A stretch of 7,341 bases of DNA from an uncultured Angelakisella sp. (GCA_937914895.1 CALGIL010000251.1:1-7341); one strand, 5' to 3'; positions 1-6,041 are shown, counted from the first letter of the stretch. Numbers and translations: made by a program. Notes: generated by a model not told the origin, from the sequence alone.

Positions 1-445
1 GGAAAATCTCCTCGTTTGGCTTCAGCAGTCCCACGTCCGCCGAAATCAGGGTGCCGTCAAAGCAGTCCAGGGCCGGGATGTTTTTGCGGAAGTGGTGGAA
101 GGCCTTGCTGGTGTTGGACAGCAGGTAGAGGTTATACCCCGCCGCTTTCAGGTCCCGGGCCAGCGCCTCCATGTCCGCAAAGGGGGGGCGCAGGTACTCG
201 TGCCAGTTTTGGTACATCTGCCGCACCGCCTGGTGGAGGTGCTCGGGAAGCCTGCGGCAGACGGACTGTGCCGCCTCCTGGGGGGTCAGGATGCCCCGGT
301 CCCCCTGTACCCACTCCACCGACCCAAATAGCTCGGCCAGCAGCAGCGCCTGGTCCCCGGGGTCGTCGGTATACAGCCGGATGTAGGCCTCTGGCTGGAA
401 GGGGATAAGGACATTGCCCATGTCAAATACAATGTGCCGGATCAT
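1..445 (-). CDS. HAD-superfamily hydrolase, YihX-like (partial, C-terminus beyond window)
   Basis: The first 148 residues of a HAD-superfamily hydrolase, probably a small cytosolic phosphatase, are visible; the gene runs off the left edge. Motif I is VFDMGNVL with nucleophile Asp8, motif II is YLLSNTS with Ser110, and motif III is LLKPNEEIF with Lys142; the helical cap lies between about residues 15 and 90. The second Asp of the usual DxD is replaced by Gly (DMGNV), as in the YihX-like branch, which includes a known alpha-glucose-1-phosphate phosphatase. The motif IV acidic pair is beyond the window. The ATG is preceded by GAGGAG at a good distance. The gene starts 67 bp after the permease stop on the same strand, with no convincing terminator between, so it is probably the last visible gene of the transporter operon. 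The HAD assignment is firm; the sugar-phosphate substrate is inference from family and context. Confidence 0.88.
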   Translation of the reverse strand, partial: MIRHIVFDMGNVLIPFQPEAYIRLYTDDPGDQALLLAELFGSVEWVQGDRGILTPQEAAQSVCRRLPEHLHQAVRQMYQNWHEYLRPPFADMEALARDLKAAGYNLYLLSNTSKAFHHFRKNIPALDCFDGTLISADVGLLKPNEEIF

Positions 446-466
446 ACCGTGTCTCCTCTCTGGTCC

Positions 467-482
467 GGGGGCGTCCGCCCCC
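467..482 (-). other. Short GC hairpin between permease and HAD gene
   Basis: GGGGGC and GCCCCC form a perfect 6-bp stem with a 4-nt loop in the 67-bp gap. No T-run follows it on the minus strand, so it is not a convincing terminator. It could stabilise or process the operon mRNA, or be chance in GC-rich DNA. Confidence 0.3.
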
Positions 483-512
483 ACCGTACCCATGATACCA
501 TGGACCGCTCCG

Positions 513-2189
513 TCAGACAATGGACACCCTGCCCTTGCTTACCCGGAGGAAGACCAGCATGGAGACGACGGTGGTCACCGTCAGAATGGAGGCCAGGGCC
601 GCGGCGGTGCCGTAGCTGTTGCGCACCACCTCGGTGTAAATGGCCACCGAGATGGTGGAGGTGCGGCCGCCGTACAGCATGATGGAGGAGCTGAGCTCGT
701 TGATGGAGGTGATCCAGCTGAGGATGCCCCCGGACAGGAGGCCCGGCGCCATCAGGCGGGCGGTGACGGTAAAGAAGGTCTTGGAGGGCGACACCCCCAG
801 GTTGATGGACGCCTCCTCAATGCTGGGGTCCATCTGGTGGAGGAAGGCGCTGCCCGACCGGACGGTATAGGGCAATTTACGGACCACCAGGGCGATGACC
901 ATAATGGCCGCCGTGCCGGTTAGGACCACGGGCTGGCGGTTGAAGGCCACAATGAGGCTGATGCCCAGCACCGCGCCGGGGATGACATAGGGGAACATGA
1001 TCAGAAGGTCAAAAAACGCGCCGATTTTGCCCTTTTGCCGGACGATGACATAGGACATCAGCATGCCCAGCAGCAGGATGATGACAATGGCGATGCAGGC
1101 AAAGACATAGGTGTTTTTAATGTTGGTGCCCAGCCGGTTGGCAATGGTGATGTAGCTTTGCAGGCCAAAGCCCTCCACAAAGCCGGAAAAGGCGGTATTG
1201 CGGAAGGAGCAGTACAGCACCACCACCTGGGGCAGAAACCCGACAAAGGTGACCAGGGCCACCGGCAGGGTGGCAAGGGCCCGCATCCCCCCCCGCAGCC
1301 GCACCACCTGGGGCGGCCGCATGGCGGTCATCACATAGTTCTTTTTGGATACCAGCCACCGCTGCACCAGCAGCACCGCGGTGGAGCAGGTGACCACAAT
1401 CACCGACAGGGCGCTGGCCATGTTGGCGTTGCCGCCCATTTCGCTCATGTACTCGTTGTACACCAGCACCGGCAGCACGGGGTAGCCCTCGCCGATGAGC
1501 ATGGGGGTGCCAAAATCCGCCAGGGAGGTCATAAACACCATGACGGCCCCCGCCGCAATAGAGGGCAGCACCACCGGCAGGGTGACGGTCATCAGCCGCC
1601 GCAGCTTGCCCGAGCCCAGGTTTTCGGCGGCCTCCTCCAGGGAGCTGTCGATGCTGGACAGGGCCCCGGATACATACAGGTAGACATAGGGGAACAGCTT
1701 GAAGGTAAAGACCAGAATAATGCCCAGCCTGCCATAGATGGTGGGCGTATGGATGCCAAGGCCCGCAAAAAATTTGGTCACCCACCCCGCGCGCCCAAAC
1801 AGCATAATCCAGGAATACGCCCCGATGAAGGGCGGGGACATCAGGGACATGATGATCATGATGTGCAGGAGATTTTTGCCCATGACGTTGTACCGGGTCA
1901 TCAGGTAGGCCATGGGCACCCCCAGGGCCACGGCGGTCAGGGTGGTGGTAAAGGAGACAAACAGGCTGTTGCCCAGGGTGCGCAGATAATACTCCTTGGT
2001 AAAAAAGCGGATGTAGTTGTACAGGGTAAAGCCCTCTTCCTTGGCGGAAAAAAAGCTGCGGTAGATCAGCGAGGAAAAGGGGTAGATGAGAAAGCAGAAA
2101 AGTGCCAGCACCACCAAAATTTTAACCAGGGCCCAAAAGTCCAGGCGAAAGGACTTTTTTGTCAGGGGGGACGGCGATGTGGTCAGCAT
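513..2189 (-). CDS. ABC transporter permease, fused two-domain FbpB/AfuB type
   Basis: This 558-residue integral membrane protein forms the channel of an importer. Two binding-protein-dependent permease domains are fused in one chain: the first half (about residues 20-280) has an EAA loop at about 186-205 (EEAAENLG...TLP) and the second (about 303-548) has a degenerate EAA loop at about 459-481 (EEASINLGVSP). About twelve hydrophobic segments are visible, including approximately 20-43, 72-98, 105-131, 154-178, 257-280, 303-327, 358-384 and 527-548. Tandem fusion is typical of the ferric iron, AfuB hexose-phosphate and aminoethylphosphonate families, and the length is normal for them. The ATG overlaps the 3' end of the ATPase gene by 7 bp, which implies translational coupling. 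A single permease gene suffices because both halves are present. The substrate cannot be read from the permease alone. Confidence 0.95.
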   Translation of the reverse strand: MLTTSPSPLTKKSFRLDFWALVKILVVLALFCFLIYPFSSLIYRSFFSAKEEGFTLYNYIRFFTKEYYLRTLGNSLFVSFTTTLTAVALGVPMAYLMTRYNVMGKNLLHIMIIMSLMSPPFIGAYSWIMLFGRAGWVTKFFAGLGIHTPTIYGRLGIILVFTFKLFPYVYLYVSGALSSIDSSLEEAAENLGSGKLRRLMTVTLPVVLPSIAAGAVMVFMTSLADFGTPMLIGEGYPVLPVLVYNEYMSEMGGNANMASALSVIVVTCSTAVLLVQRWLVSKKNYVMTAMRPPQVVRLRGGMRALATLPVALVTFVGFLPQVVVLYCSFRNTAFSGFVEGFGLQSYITIANRLGTNIKNTYVFACIAIVIILLLGMLMSYVIVRQKGKIGAFFDLLIMFPYVIPGAVLGISLIVAFNRQPVVLTGTAAIMVIALVVRKLPYTVRSGSAFLHQMDPSIEEASINLGVSPSKTFFTVTARLMAPGLLSGGILSWITSINELSSSIMLYGGRTSTISVAIYTEVVRNSYGTAAALASILTVTTVVSMLVFLRVSKGRVSIV

Positions 2190-3265
2190 GACAGCAGCGC
2201 CCCCTTTCCCTCCTGCCCGGCGTACAGGCTGATCCGGCGGGGGTCAAAGCCCACAAAGACCTCCAGCCCGTCGGGGCGGACCTCCTGGACGTCCTTGGTG
2301 TACTCGTTAAGCTGAATGGTCTGCCCGCTGTGCAGCTGGATTTCGTACTCCACAAAATCCCCCAGAAAGGTGGAGATCTCCACCCGGCCCGGCAGGCCCC
2401 GGTCCGAAAAGAACAGCTGCTCCGGCCGGGCGGACAGGACGGCCTCCCCGGTGTAGCCGGAGGATACCGGCAGGTCGAAGGAAAGCTCCTCGCCCACCCG
2501 CACCGCGGCGGTTTTGCCGTCGTTTTCCGCCACATGGCAGGGGATGAAGTTGGAAATGCCGATAAAGCCGGCCACAAAGGAATTTTCCGGCCGCTTATAA
2601 ATCTCCTCGGGGGTGCCCACCTGCATAATCTGGCCGTGGTTCATCACCGCAATGCGGTCCGAGATGGACAGGGCCTCCTCCTGGTCGTGGGTGACATAAA
2701 TGGTGGTAATGCCCAGGCGCCGCTGCAGCTTTTTAATGACGGTGCGCATCTGCACCCGCAGCTTTGCGTCCAGGTTGCTCAGCGGCTCGTCCATCAGCAG
2801 GACCCCCGGCTCGATGACAAAGGCACGGGCCAGGGCCACCCGCTGCTGCTGCCCGCCGGAAAGCTCGTTGGGACGGCGGTCCCGCAGGGGCTCGATCTGT
2901 ACCAGCTCCAGGGCCTCGGTCACCCGGGGCCCAATCTCGTTTTTGGGCACCTTTTTGGCCTTCAGGCCGTAGGCCACGTTTTCCGCCACCGTCAGGTGGG
3001 GGAAGATGGCGTAGTTTTGGAACACCATGCCGATGTCCCGCTTGTGGGCCTCCACATGGTTCATCAGGCGGCCGTCAAAATAAATGCCGCCCCCATCCAC
3101 CGTGTTAAAGCCCGCAATCATCCGCAGCAGGGTGGTTTTCCCGCAGCCGGAGGGGCCCAGCAGGGTAAAAAATTCCCCCTGGCTGATGTCCAGGCTGACC
3201 CCGTCCACCGCGGCAAAATCCCCATAGCGTTTGACCGCTTCCTCAATCTTTACGTTGTGGCTCAT
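2183..3265 (-). CDS. ABC transporter ATP-binding protein, FbpC/AfuC type with TOBE domain
   Basis: This 360-residue cytosolic ATPase powers the importer. All catalytic elements are present: Walker A GPSGCGKTT (37-45), Q-loop Gln83, signature LSGGQQQR (135-142), Walker B VLLMDE (155-160, catalytic Glu160), D-loop SNLD (163-166) and switch His193. The part after about residue 240 has the length and beta-rich look of the C-terminal TOBE regulatory region found in FbpC, MalK and PotA-like ATPases. The start is supported by GGAGG 8 nt upstream of the ATG and a normal N-terminus ahead of the A-loop Tyr14. It lies 105 bp downstream of the binding-protein gene, across a strong hairpin, and overlaps the permease by 7 bp. 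The closest families are ferric iron, AfuC and spermidine/putrescine ATPases; the operon companions favour the first two. Confidence 0.96.
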   Translation of the reverse strand: MSHNVKIEEAVKRYGDFAAVDGVSLDISQGEFFTLLGPSGCGKTTLLRMIAGFNTVDGGGIYFDGRLMNHVEAHKRDIGMVFQNYAIFPHLTVAENVAYGLKAKKVPKNEIGPRVTEALELVQIEPLRDRRPNELSGGQQQRVALARAFVIEPGVLLMDEPLSNLDAKLRVQMRTVIKKLQRRLGITTIYVTHDQEEALSISDRIAVMNHGQIMQVGTPEEIYKRPENSFVAGFIGISNFIPCHVAENDGKTAAVRVGEELSFDLPVSSGYTGEAVLSARPEQLFFSDRGLPGRVEISTFLGDFVEYEIQLHSGQTIQLNEYTKDVQEVRPDGLEVFVGFDPRRISLYAGQEGKGALLSC

Positions 3266-3313
3266 GTCACACCTCCAAGTAGACCGCGCCCCCGGCGGCT
3301 GGTTTAGAAATGG

Positions 3314-3348
3314 GAAAAGCGGGGGGCATTTCTCAGGAAATACCCCCC
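3314..3348 (-). terminator. Intercistronic attenuator/terminator hairpin between binding-protein and ATPase genes
   Basis: Read on the minus strand, GGGGGGTATTTC and GAAATGCCCCCC pair over 12 positions (one G-T) around a CTGA tetraloop, followed after GC by TTTT. It sits in the 105-bp gap after the binding-protein stop. A hairpin here is a known way to terminate part of the transcription and protect the upstream mRNA end, so that far more binding protein than ATPase is made. The short T-run suggests partial rather than full termination. Confidence 0.75.
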
Positions 3349-3370
3349 GGCGCCCATGGGCAGGCGGGCC

Positions 3371-4426
3371 TTAGCCCACCACAATCTCCTGCCACTTTTC
3401 GATGATGGCCTCTTTTTGGCTGGCGGCCCAGTCAAAGTCATAGTCCACCAGGTTCAGCTGGTCCAGGGGCAGCAGGCCGCCGGTATCCATATCGCTGCGG
3501 ACGGGGCGTCTGCCAAAGTCCCGGGACTGGCTGGTCTGGCAGTCCTTGCCGGTGACAAAGTCGATAAACAGCTTGGCGTTGTCGGGGTTGGGGCAGCCCT
3601 TAATCAGGGCCACGCCGTCGGGGACGGCGGAGTTGCCCTGGGGGTATACAAAGGCGACCTTATCGTTGCCCTCGTACAAAATGCCGGATTTTTCGATGGT
3701 GACGCCGATGGCGTACTCCCCGTCGGCCACCAGCTTATGGGCGTTGCCGGAGCTGGACTGCACCTTGCCGTCCAGGTTGGCGTAAAACTTCTGGACAAAG
3801 TCCCAGCCGCCGCCGTCGGGGCCGCCGTGGGACAGGATCATGGTGCACAGCTGGGTGTAGGCGGAGCCGGATTTGGCCGGGTCGGCAAAGGCGATCTTGC
3901 CCTTCCACTGGGGGTCCAGCAGGTCGTCCCAGGTCTGGGGGACCTTGTCCTCGGGCACCAGCTCCTTATTGTAGAAGATGATCATGGGCAGGGGCGATTC
4001 GCCGATCCACTTGTCGTCCTTGTCCTTGTAGGCCTCGTCGATAAAGGAATCGTTGGCGCAGACGTAGGCGTCAAAATAATCCTTGAAGGCGGCCAGAGAG
4101 TCGGCGCCGCCGCCCCACAGGACGTCGCCCAGGGGGTTTTCGGATTCCGCCTTGACCCGGGCCAGCAGCTCGCCGGTGCCGGCGGCCACAACCTGGACCT
4201 CGATGTCGGGGTAGGCCGCCATAAACTCGTTGACGCCCGCGTTCAGGGGGTCGGCGTCATGGGGGGAATACACCACCACCGTGCCGCTGTGCTGGGGGGC
4301 TTCGCCGCCGGAGGGTTCCTCGGCGGGGGTGCCCGAGCTCTGGCCGGGGGCAGCCGGCTGGCCGCCGCAGGCCGTCAGGCCCAGGACCATGGTAAAAGCG
4401 AGGATGCACACAAGGAATTTCTTCAT
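3371..4426 (-). CDS. Lipoprotein substrate-binding protein, AfuA/ferric-type ABC importer
   Basis: This 351-residue extracellular binding protein delivers the substrate to the permease. A lipoprotein signal peptide is clear: MKK, a hydrophobic core, and lipobox LTAC with lipidated Cys20, then a Gly/Pro/Ser/Glu linker to about residue 47. The mature domain opens with TVVVYSPHDADP and shows family features such as AGTGELLARVKAE, IIFYNKELVP, TWDDLLDPQWKGKIAFADP and the C-terminal GRRPVRSD. An in-frame ATG 22 codons upstream is possible, but the chosen start has AAGGAG 9 nt before it and puts the signal peptide at the N-terminus. No adjacent tyrosine pair, the usual Fe3+ ligand in FbpA, is present. 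Family members carry Fe3+, hexose phosphates (AfuA) or aminoethylphosphonate; sugar phosphate is favoured here, tentatively, because of the HAD gene. It is the first gene of the operon. Confidence 0.93.
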   Translation of the reverse strand: MKKFLVCILAFTMVLGLTACGGQPAAPGQSSGTPAEEPSGGEAPQHSGTVVVYSPHDADPLNAGVNEFMAAYPDIEVQVVAAGTGELLARVKAESENPLGDVLWGGGADSLAAFKDYFDAYVCANDSFIDEAYKDKDDKWIGESPLPMIIFYNKELVPEDKVPQTWDDLLDPQWKGKIAFADPAKSGSAYTQLCTMILSHGGPDGGGWDFVQKFYANLDGKVQSSSGNAHKLVADGEYAIGVTIEKSGILYEGNDKVAFVYPQGNSAVPDGVALIKGCPNPDNAKLFIDFVTGKDCQTSQSRDFGRRPVRSDMDTGGLLPLDQLNLVDYDFDWAASQKEAIIEKWQEIVVG

Positions 4427-4490
4427 GGCACAATTCTCCTTCTTTCCGCGTTGTATCGTCAGAGGGGACGGGGCGCCCCACTCTGCTTCC

Positions 4491-4548
4491 ATTATATTCG
4501 CCGGGAGCGGAGATTTGTAGAAGACAGAACTGACATTTCTTGGACATT
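4491..4548 (-). promoter_or_regulatory. Promoter and putative activator half-sites of the transporter operon
   Basis: On the minus strand a perfect TATAAT (plus-strand 4491-4496) lies about 65 bp upstream of the binding-protein ATG, giving a leader of about 57 nt. No good -35 is found at 16-18 bp (the best is TACAAA), which suggests activator dependence. Upstream, the hexamer AATGTC occurs twice in direct orientation (plus-strand 4532-4537 and 4543-4548), 11 bp start to start, roughly 48-65 bp before the inferred transcription start. Tandem half-sites one helical turn apart are typical of response regulators. The promoter is well supported; the activator site is inference. Confidence 0.5.
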
Positions 4549-4629
4549 AGGAACTTCTCCGGGGTAGAAAGGGCCGTTTTGCCTCCCCTGGCCCAATTTT
4601 CACCCGGCGTGGGGAGGGATAGAACAACA

Positions 4630-4654
4630 GGCCATGGAAAAATTTTCCATAGCC
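4630..4654. promoter_or_regulatory. 25-bp dyad in the divergent intergenic region, operator-like
   Basis: The core ATGGAAAAATTTTCCAT is a perfect palindrome around one central base, and the symmetry extends outward with GGC/GCC after one mismatched pair, so 11 of 12 pairs match. It lies between the leftward transporter promoter and the rightward recombinase promoter, centred about 65 bp upstream of the inferred recombinase transcription start. The symmetry reaches the central base, leaving no hairpin loop, and no T-run follows, so a dimeric DNA-binding protein site is likelier than a terminator. The regulator is unknown. Confidence 0.45.
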
Positions 4655-4691
4655 GAGGTGGACGGCTCCCACCGCCCATTGCCCAATAAAA

Positions 4692-4736
4692 TGGTATAAT
4701 TCTCCTATTGCCTAAGTATAGGAAGGAGATGTTGTT
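4692..4736 (+). promoter_or_regulatory. Extended -10 promoter and leader of the recombinase gene
   Basis: TGGTATAAT (4692-4700) is a perfect extended -10 element (TGn then TATAAT), which can compensate for the absence of a recognisable -35. Transcription should start near 4707, giving a leader of about 30 nt with AAGGAG at 4723-4728, 8 nt before the ATG. TCCTAT (4703-4708) and ATAGGA (4718-4723) form a short inverted repeat across the start point and the edge of the ribosome site; it could be an operator or a minor translation-limiting hairpin. Confidence 0.65.
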
Positions 4737-5594
4737 ATGCCCCGGACCAAGAAAAGCCGCGAAATTACGCCGGAACTGATCAGGCGCTTCGCCGCTTATC
4801 TGCGGGAGCAGGAAAAAAGCGCGGCCACCATTGAAAAATACACCCGTGACCTGACGGCGCTGTGCGTATTTTTGCGGGGCCAGCCGGCCACCAAGGGCGC
4901 GCTGATCCAGTGGAAGGAGAGCCTTACGAAGACCCATGCCGCAGCCAGCGTCAATACCATGCTGGCGGCGGCCAATACCCTTTGGGATTTTGCCGGCTGG
5001 CCGGACCTGAAGGTCAGGCCCCTAAAGATACAGAGGGATCTGTTTTGCCGGGCGGATAAGGAGCTGACCCGGGAGGAGTACCTGCGTCTGGTGCGGGCGG
5101 CGGAAAAGGCGGGCAATCAGCGCCTTTCCCTGGTGCTTCAGGCCATCTGCGCCACCGGCATCCGTGTGTCGGAGCTGCGGTTTATCACCGTGGAAGCGGT
5201 GCGCACGGGCCGCGCGGTGGTCAGCTGCAAGGGCAAGACGCGCACCATTTTTCTGCCGGAAAAGCTGCGGCGGGCGCTGGCGCAGTACGCAAAGGGGCAG
5301 GACCGCACAGCCGGGCCCGTGTTTGTCACCAAGACGGGCAAGCCCCTGGACCGCTCCAACATCTGGCGGGATATGAAGGCCCTTTGCCAAAGCGCGGGGG
5401 TGGCGCCGGGCAAAGTATTTCCCCACAACCTGCGCCATCTGTTTGCCCGGACCTATTACACCCTGGAAAAGGACCTGGACCGGCTGGCGGACCTGTTGGG
5501 CCACTCCAACATCAACACCACCCGGATTTATACCATGGAAAGCGGCGCCGTCCATGCGCGGCGCATCGAGCATATGGGGCTTGTGGTCACATAA
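4737..5594 (+). CDS. Tyrosine site-specific recombinase (candidate DNA invertase of the adjacent switch)
   Basis: This 285-residue protein is a complete XerC/D- or RecV-like tyrosine recombinase, which cuts and rejoins DNA through a covalent phosphotyrosine bond. An N-terminal core-binding helical domain spans about residues 10-92 (TIEKYTRDL motif) and the catalytic domain about 105-275. Catalytic residues are all visible: Arg143 (ATGIRVSEL), a beta-hairpin lysine near 165-167 (CKGKTR), His230 and Arg233 (PHNLRH), His256 (LLGHSN) and the nucleophile Tyr265 (TTRIYT). A strong AAGGAG precedes the ATG. There are no phage or conjugation genes beside it. Its last codons and its stop lie within the left 22-bp inverted repeat, and a chemoreceptor gene follows the right repeat. 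This arrangement points to a dedicated promoter-inversion enzyme rather than a chromosome-dimer or phage integrase. The enzyme class is certain; its target is inferred. Confidence 0.95.
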   Translation: MPRTKKSREITPELIRRFAAYLREQEKSAATIEKYTRDLTALCVFLRGQPATKGALIQWKESLTKTHAAASVNTMLAAANTLWDFAGWPDLKVRPLKIQRDLFCRADKELTREEYLRLVRAAEKAGNQRLSLVLQAICATGIRVSELRFITVEAVRTGRAVVSCKGKTRTIFLPEKLRRALAQYAKGQDRTAGPVFVTKTGKPLDRSNIWRDMKALCQSAGVAPGKVFPHNLRHLFARTYYTLEKDLDRLADLLGHSNINTTRIYTMESGAVHARRIEHMGLVVT

Positions 5595-5609
5595 TTTTGG
5601 TTCTGTTGT
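5588..5609 (+). repeat. Left inverted repeat (22 bp) of the putative invertible element
   Basis: This copy begins CACATAATTT and ends TTCTGTTGT; the exact reverse complement is found at 5835-5856, with no mismatch over 22 bp. It contains the last two codon portions and the TAA stop of the recombinase gene, so the coding sequence stays intact whichever way the segment lies. The likely role is recombination site. Confidence 0.9.
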
Positions 5610-5635
5610 TATCCTTTACCCTTATTCGACACAAG

Positions 5636-5664
5636 TGGACAAATACCAACCGCTATTTTATAAA
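5636..5664 (+). promoter_or_regulatory. Candidate promoter P1 inside the invertible segment, facing the chemoreceptor
   Basis: TGGACA (5636-5641) and TATAAA (5659-5664) are separated by exactly 17 bp, each matching 5 of 6 consensus positions for the main sigma factor. In the orientation shown it points toward the chemoreceptor, but a terminator-like hairpin follows about 60 bp after the inferred start. If the segment is flipped, it points toward the recombinase gene. Confidence 0.6.
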
Positions 5665-5671
5665 AATGGTA

Positions 5672-5699
5672 ATTATATCCATGGAAAATAATTATTAAA
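5672..5699 (-). promoter_or_regulatory. Candidate promoter P2 inside the invertible segment, facing the recombinase
   Basis: On the minus strand a perfect TATAAT (plus-strand 5672-5677) is preceded at 16 bp by TTTAAT, a weak -35, within A/T-rich DNA that could act as an UP element. In the orientation shown it would make RNA antisense to the recombinase 3' end. After inversion it would face the chemoreceptor with no hairpin in between. Its strength is uncertain because AT-rich DNA easily yields TATAAT by chance. Confidence 0.4.
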
Positions 5700-5728
5700 A
5701 ATTAAATTTATCACTTTTCCACATGACC

Positions 5729-5770
5729 AACAAGCCGGCAGAAATGATAGCCTTCAGCCGGCTTGTTTGT
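5729..5770 (+). terminator. Terminator-like hairpin inside the invertible segment
   Basis: AACAAGCCGGC (5729-5739) and GCCGGCTTGTT (5757-5767) pair perfectly over 11 bp with a 17-nt loop, followed by T-rich TGTTG. In the orientation shown it would stop rightward transcription from both the recombinase gene and promoter P1 before the chemoreceptor. Read the other way the stem is followed by GGTCATG rather than T-rich sequence, so it should terminate poorly in reverse. Its effect would therefore depend on segment orientation. Confidence 0.7.
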
Positions 5771-5834
5771 TGCGCCTTTATTGGTTTTCCACCGCGCTTC
5801 CGGTCACAAGTACCGGCATGAGCTCTGTTAAACT

Positions 5835-5856
5835 ACAACAGAACCAAAATTATGTG
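5835..5856 (-). repeat. Right inverted repeat (22 bp) of the putative invertible element
   Basis: This is the exact reverse complement of the left copy at 5588-5609, beginning ACAACAGAAC and ending AAAATTATGTG on the plus strand. Unlike the left copy it is entirely noncoding. It ends 185 bp before the chemoreceptor ATG. TTATGT within it resembles the conserved arm bound by XerD-type recombinases, a weak similarity. Confidence 0.9.
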
Positions 5857-6041
5857 GTCCGGGGGGCCGCTGGAATGTTTTCCGGAGCAAGGAGCAGTTT
5901 GGGAGGTGTCTGCATAAGGGCTTTTTTACAGCATCCCGCCGGAGCGGCGGCCGCGGATGGCCGCCCAAATCAGGGGCTGCGGCAGTCCATGGCACGGTGT
6001 CCCTTGGCATTTTTTAAAACGACCAGAGGAGAGTGGAAGTC
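5857..6041 (+). promoter_or_regulatory. GC-rich leader of the chemoreceptor gene
   Basis: This stretch of 185 bp has no credible gene and no good consensus promoter of its own, so expression probably depends on transcription entering from the switch. It ends with AGGAG at 6027-6031, 10 nt before the ATG. Two GC-rich hairpins compete for the same strand: CCGCC (5936-5940) with GGCGG (5946-5950), or GGCGGCC (5946-5952) with GGCCGCC (5959-5965). No known riboswitch was recognised. Confidence 0.45.

Larger units (their letters stand above)
5610..5834. other. Putative 225-bp invertible segment (phase-variation switch)
   Basis: The segment lies between perfect 22-bp inverted repeats, next to a tyrosine recombinase and upstream of a chemoreceptor gene. 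Its left 110 bp are strikingly AT-rich compared with the surrounding genes. It holds no credible coding sequence, but has a good plus-strand promoter, a minus-strand TATAAT, and a terminator-like hairpin, plus a small CCGGT/ACCGG hairpin at 5800-5816. Size and architecture resemble known clostridial recombinase switches, such as those upstream of cwpV and the flagellar operon in Clostridioides difficile, where inverted repeats of about 21 bp bound a segment of 150-200 bp. The inversion is inferred; the repeats and their arrangement are seen directly. Confidence 0.8.

Noticed and set aside
1035..2315. Long plus-strand reading frame opposite the permease gene (426 codons)
   Set aside because: It is the antisense shadow of a clear membrane protein; the product is rich in His, Gln and Gly with no domain, which is typical of reverse reading of GC-rich genes.
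4470..4479. GGGGCGCCCC palindrome in the binding-protein leader
   Set aside because: Short and purely GC in a GC-rich region; no reason to prefer it over chance.
3356..4567. Plus-strand reading frame of 403 codons opposite the binding-protein gene
   Set aside because: Low-complexity Gly/Val/Ala shadow with no family features; the minus strand carries a lipoprotein with signal peptide and ribosome site.
4257..4937. Minus-strand reading frame of 226 codons spanning the divergent intergenic region
   Set aside because: It runs out of frame through the binding-protein start and antisense to the recombinase; no ribosome site or recognisable domain.
4737..5594. Phage or integrative-element integrase
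   Set aside because: There is no tRNA attachment site, excisionase, relaxase or phage gene in the window, and the inverted orientation of the repeats predicts inversion rather than excision.
5588..5856. Small transposable element (MITE-like) with 22-bp terminal repeats
   Set aside because: No convincing target-site duplication flanks it, and one repeat contains the stop of the adjacent recombinase. It remains an alternative if many identical copies exist in the genome.
5857..6041. Cyclic-di-GMP (GEMM-type) riboswitch before the chemoreceptor
   Set aside because: Such switches often precede clostridial motility genes, but the conserved GEMM core and its tetraloop receptor elements are not visible.
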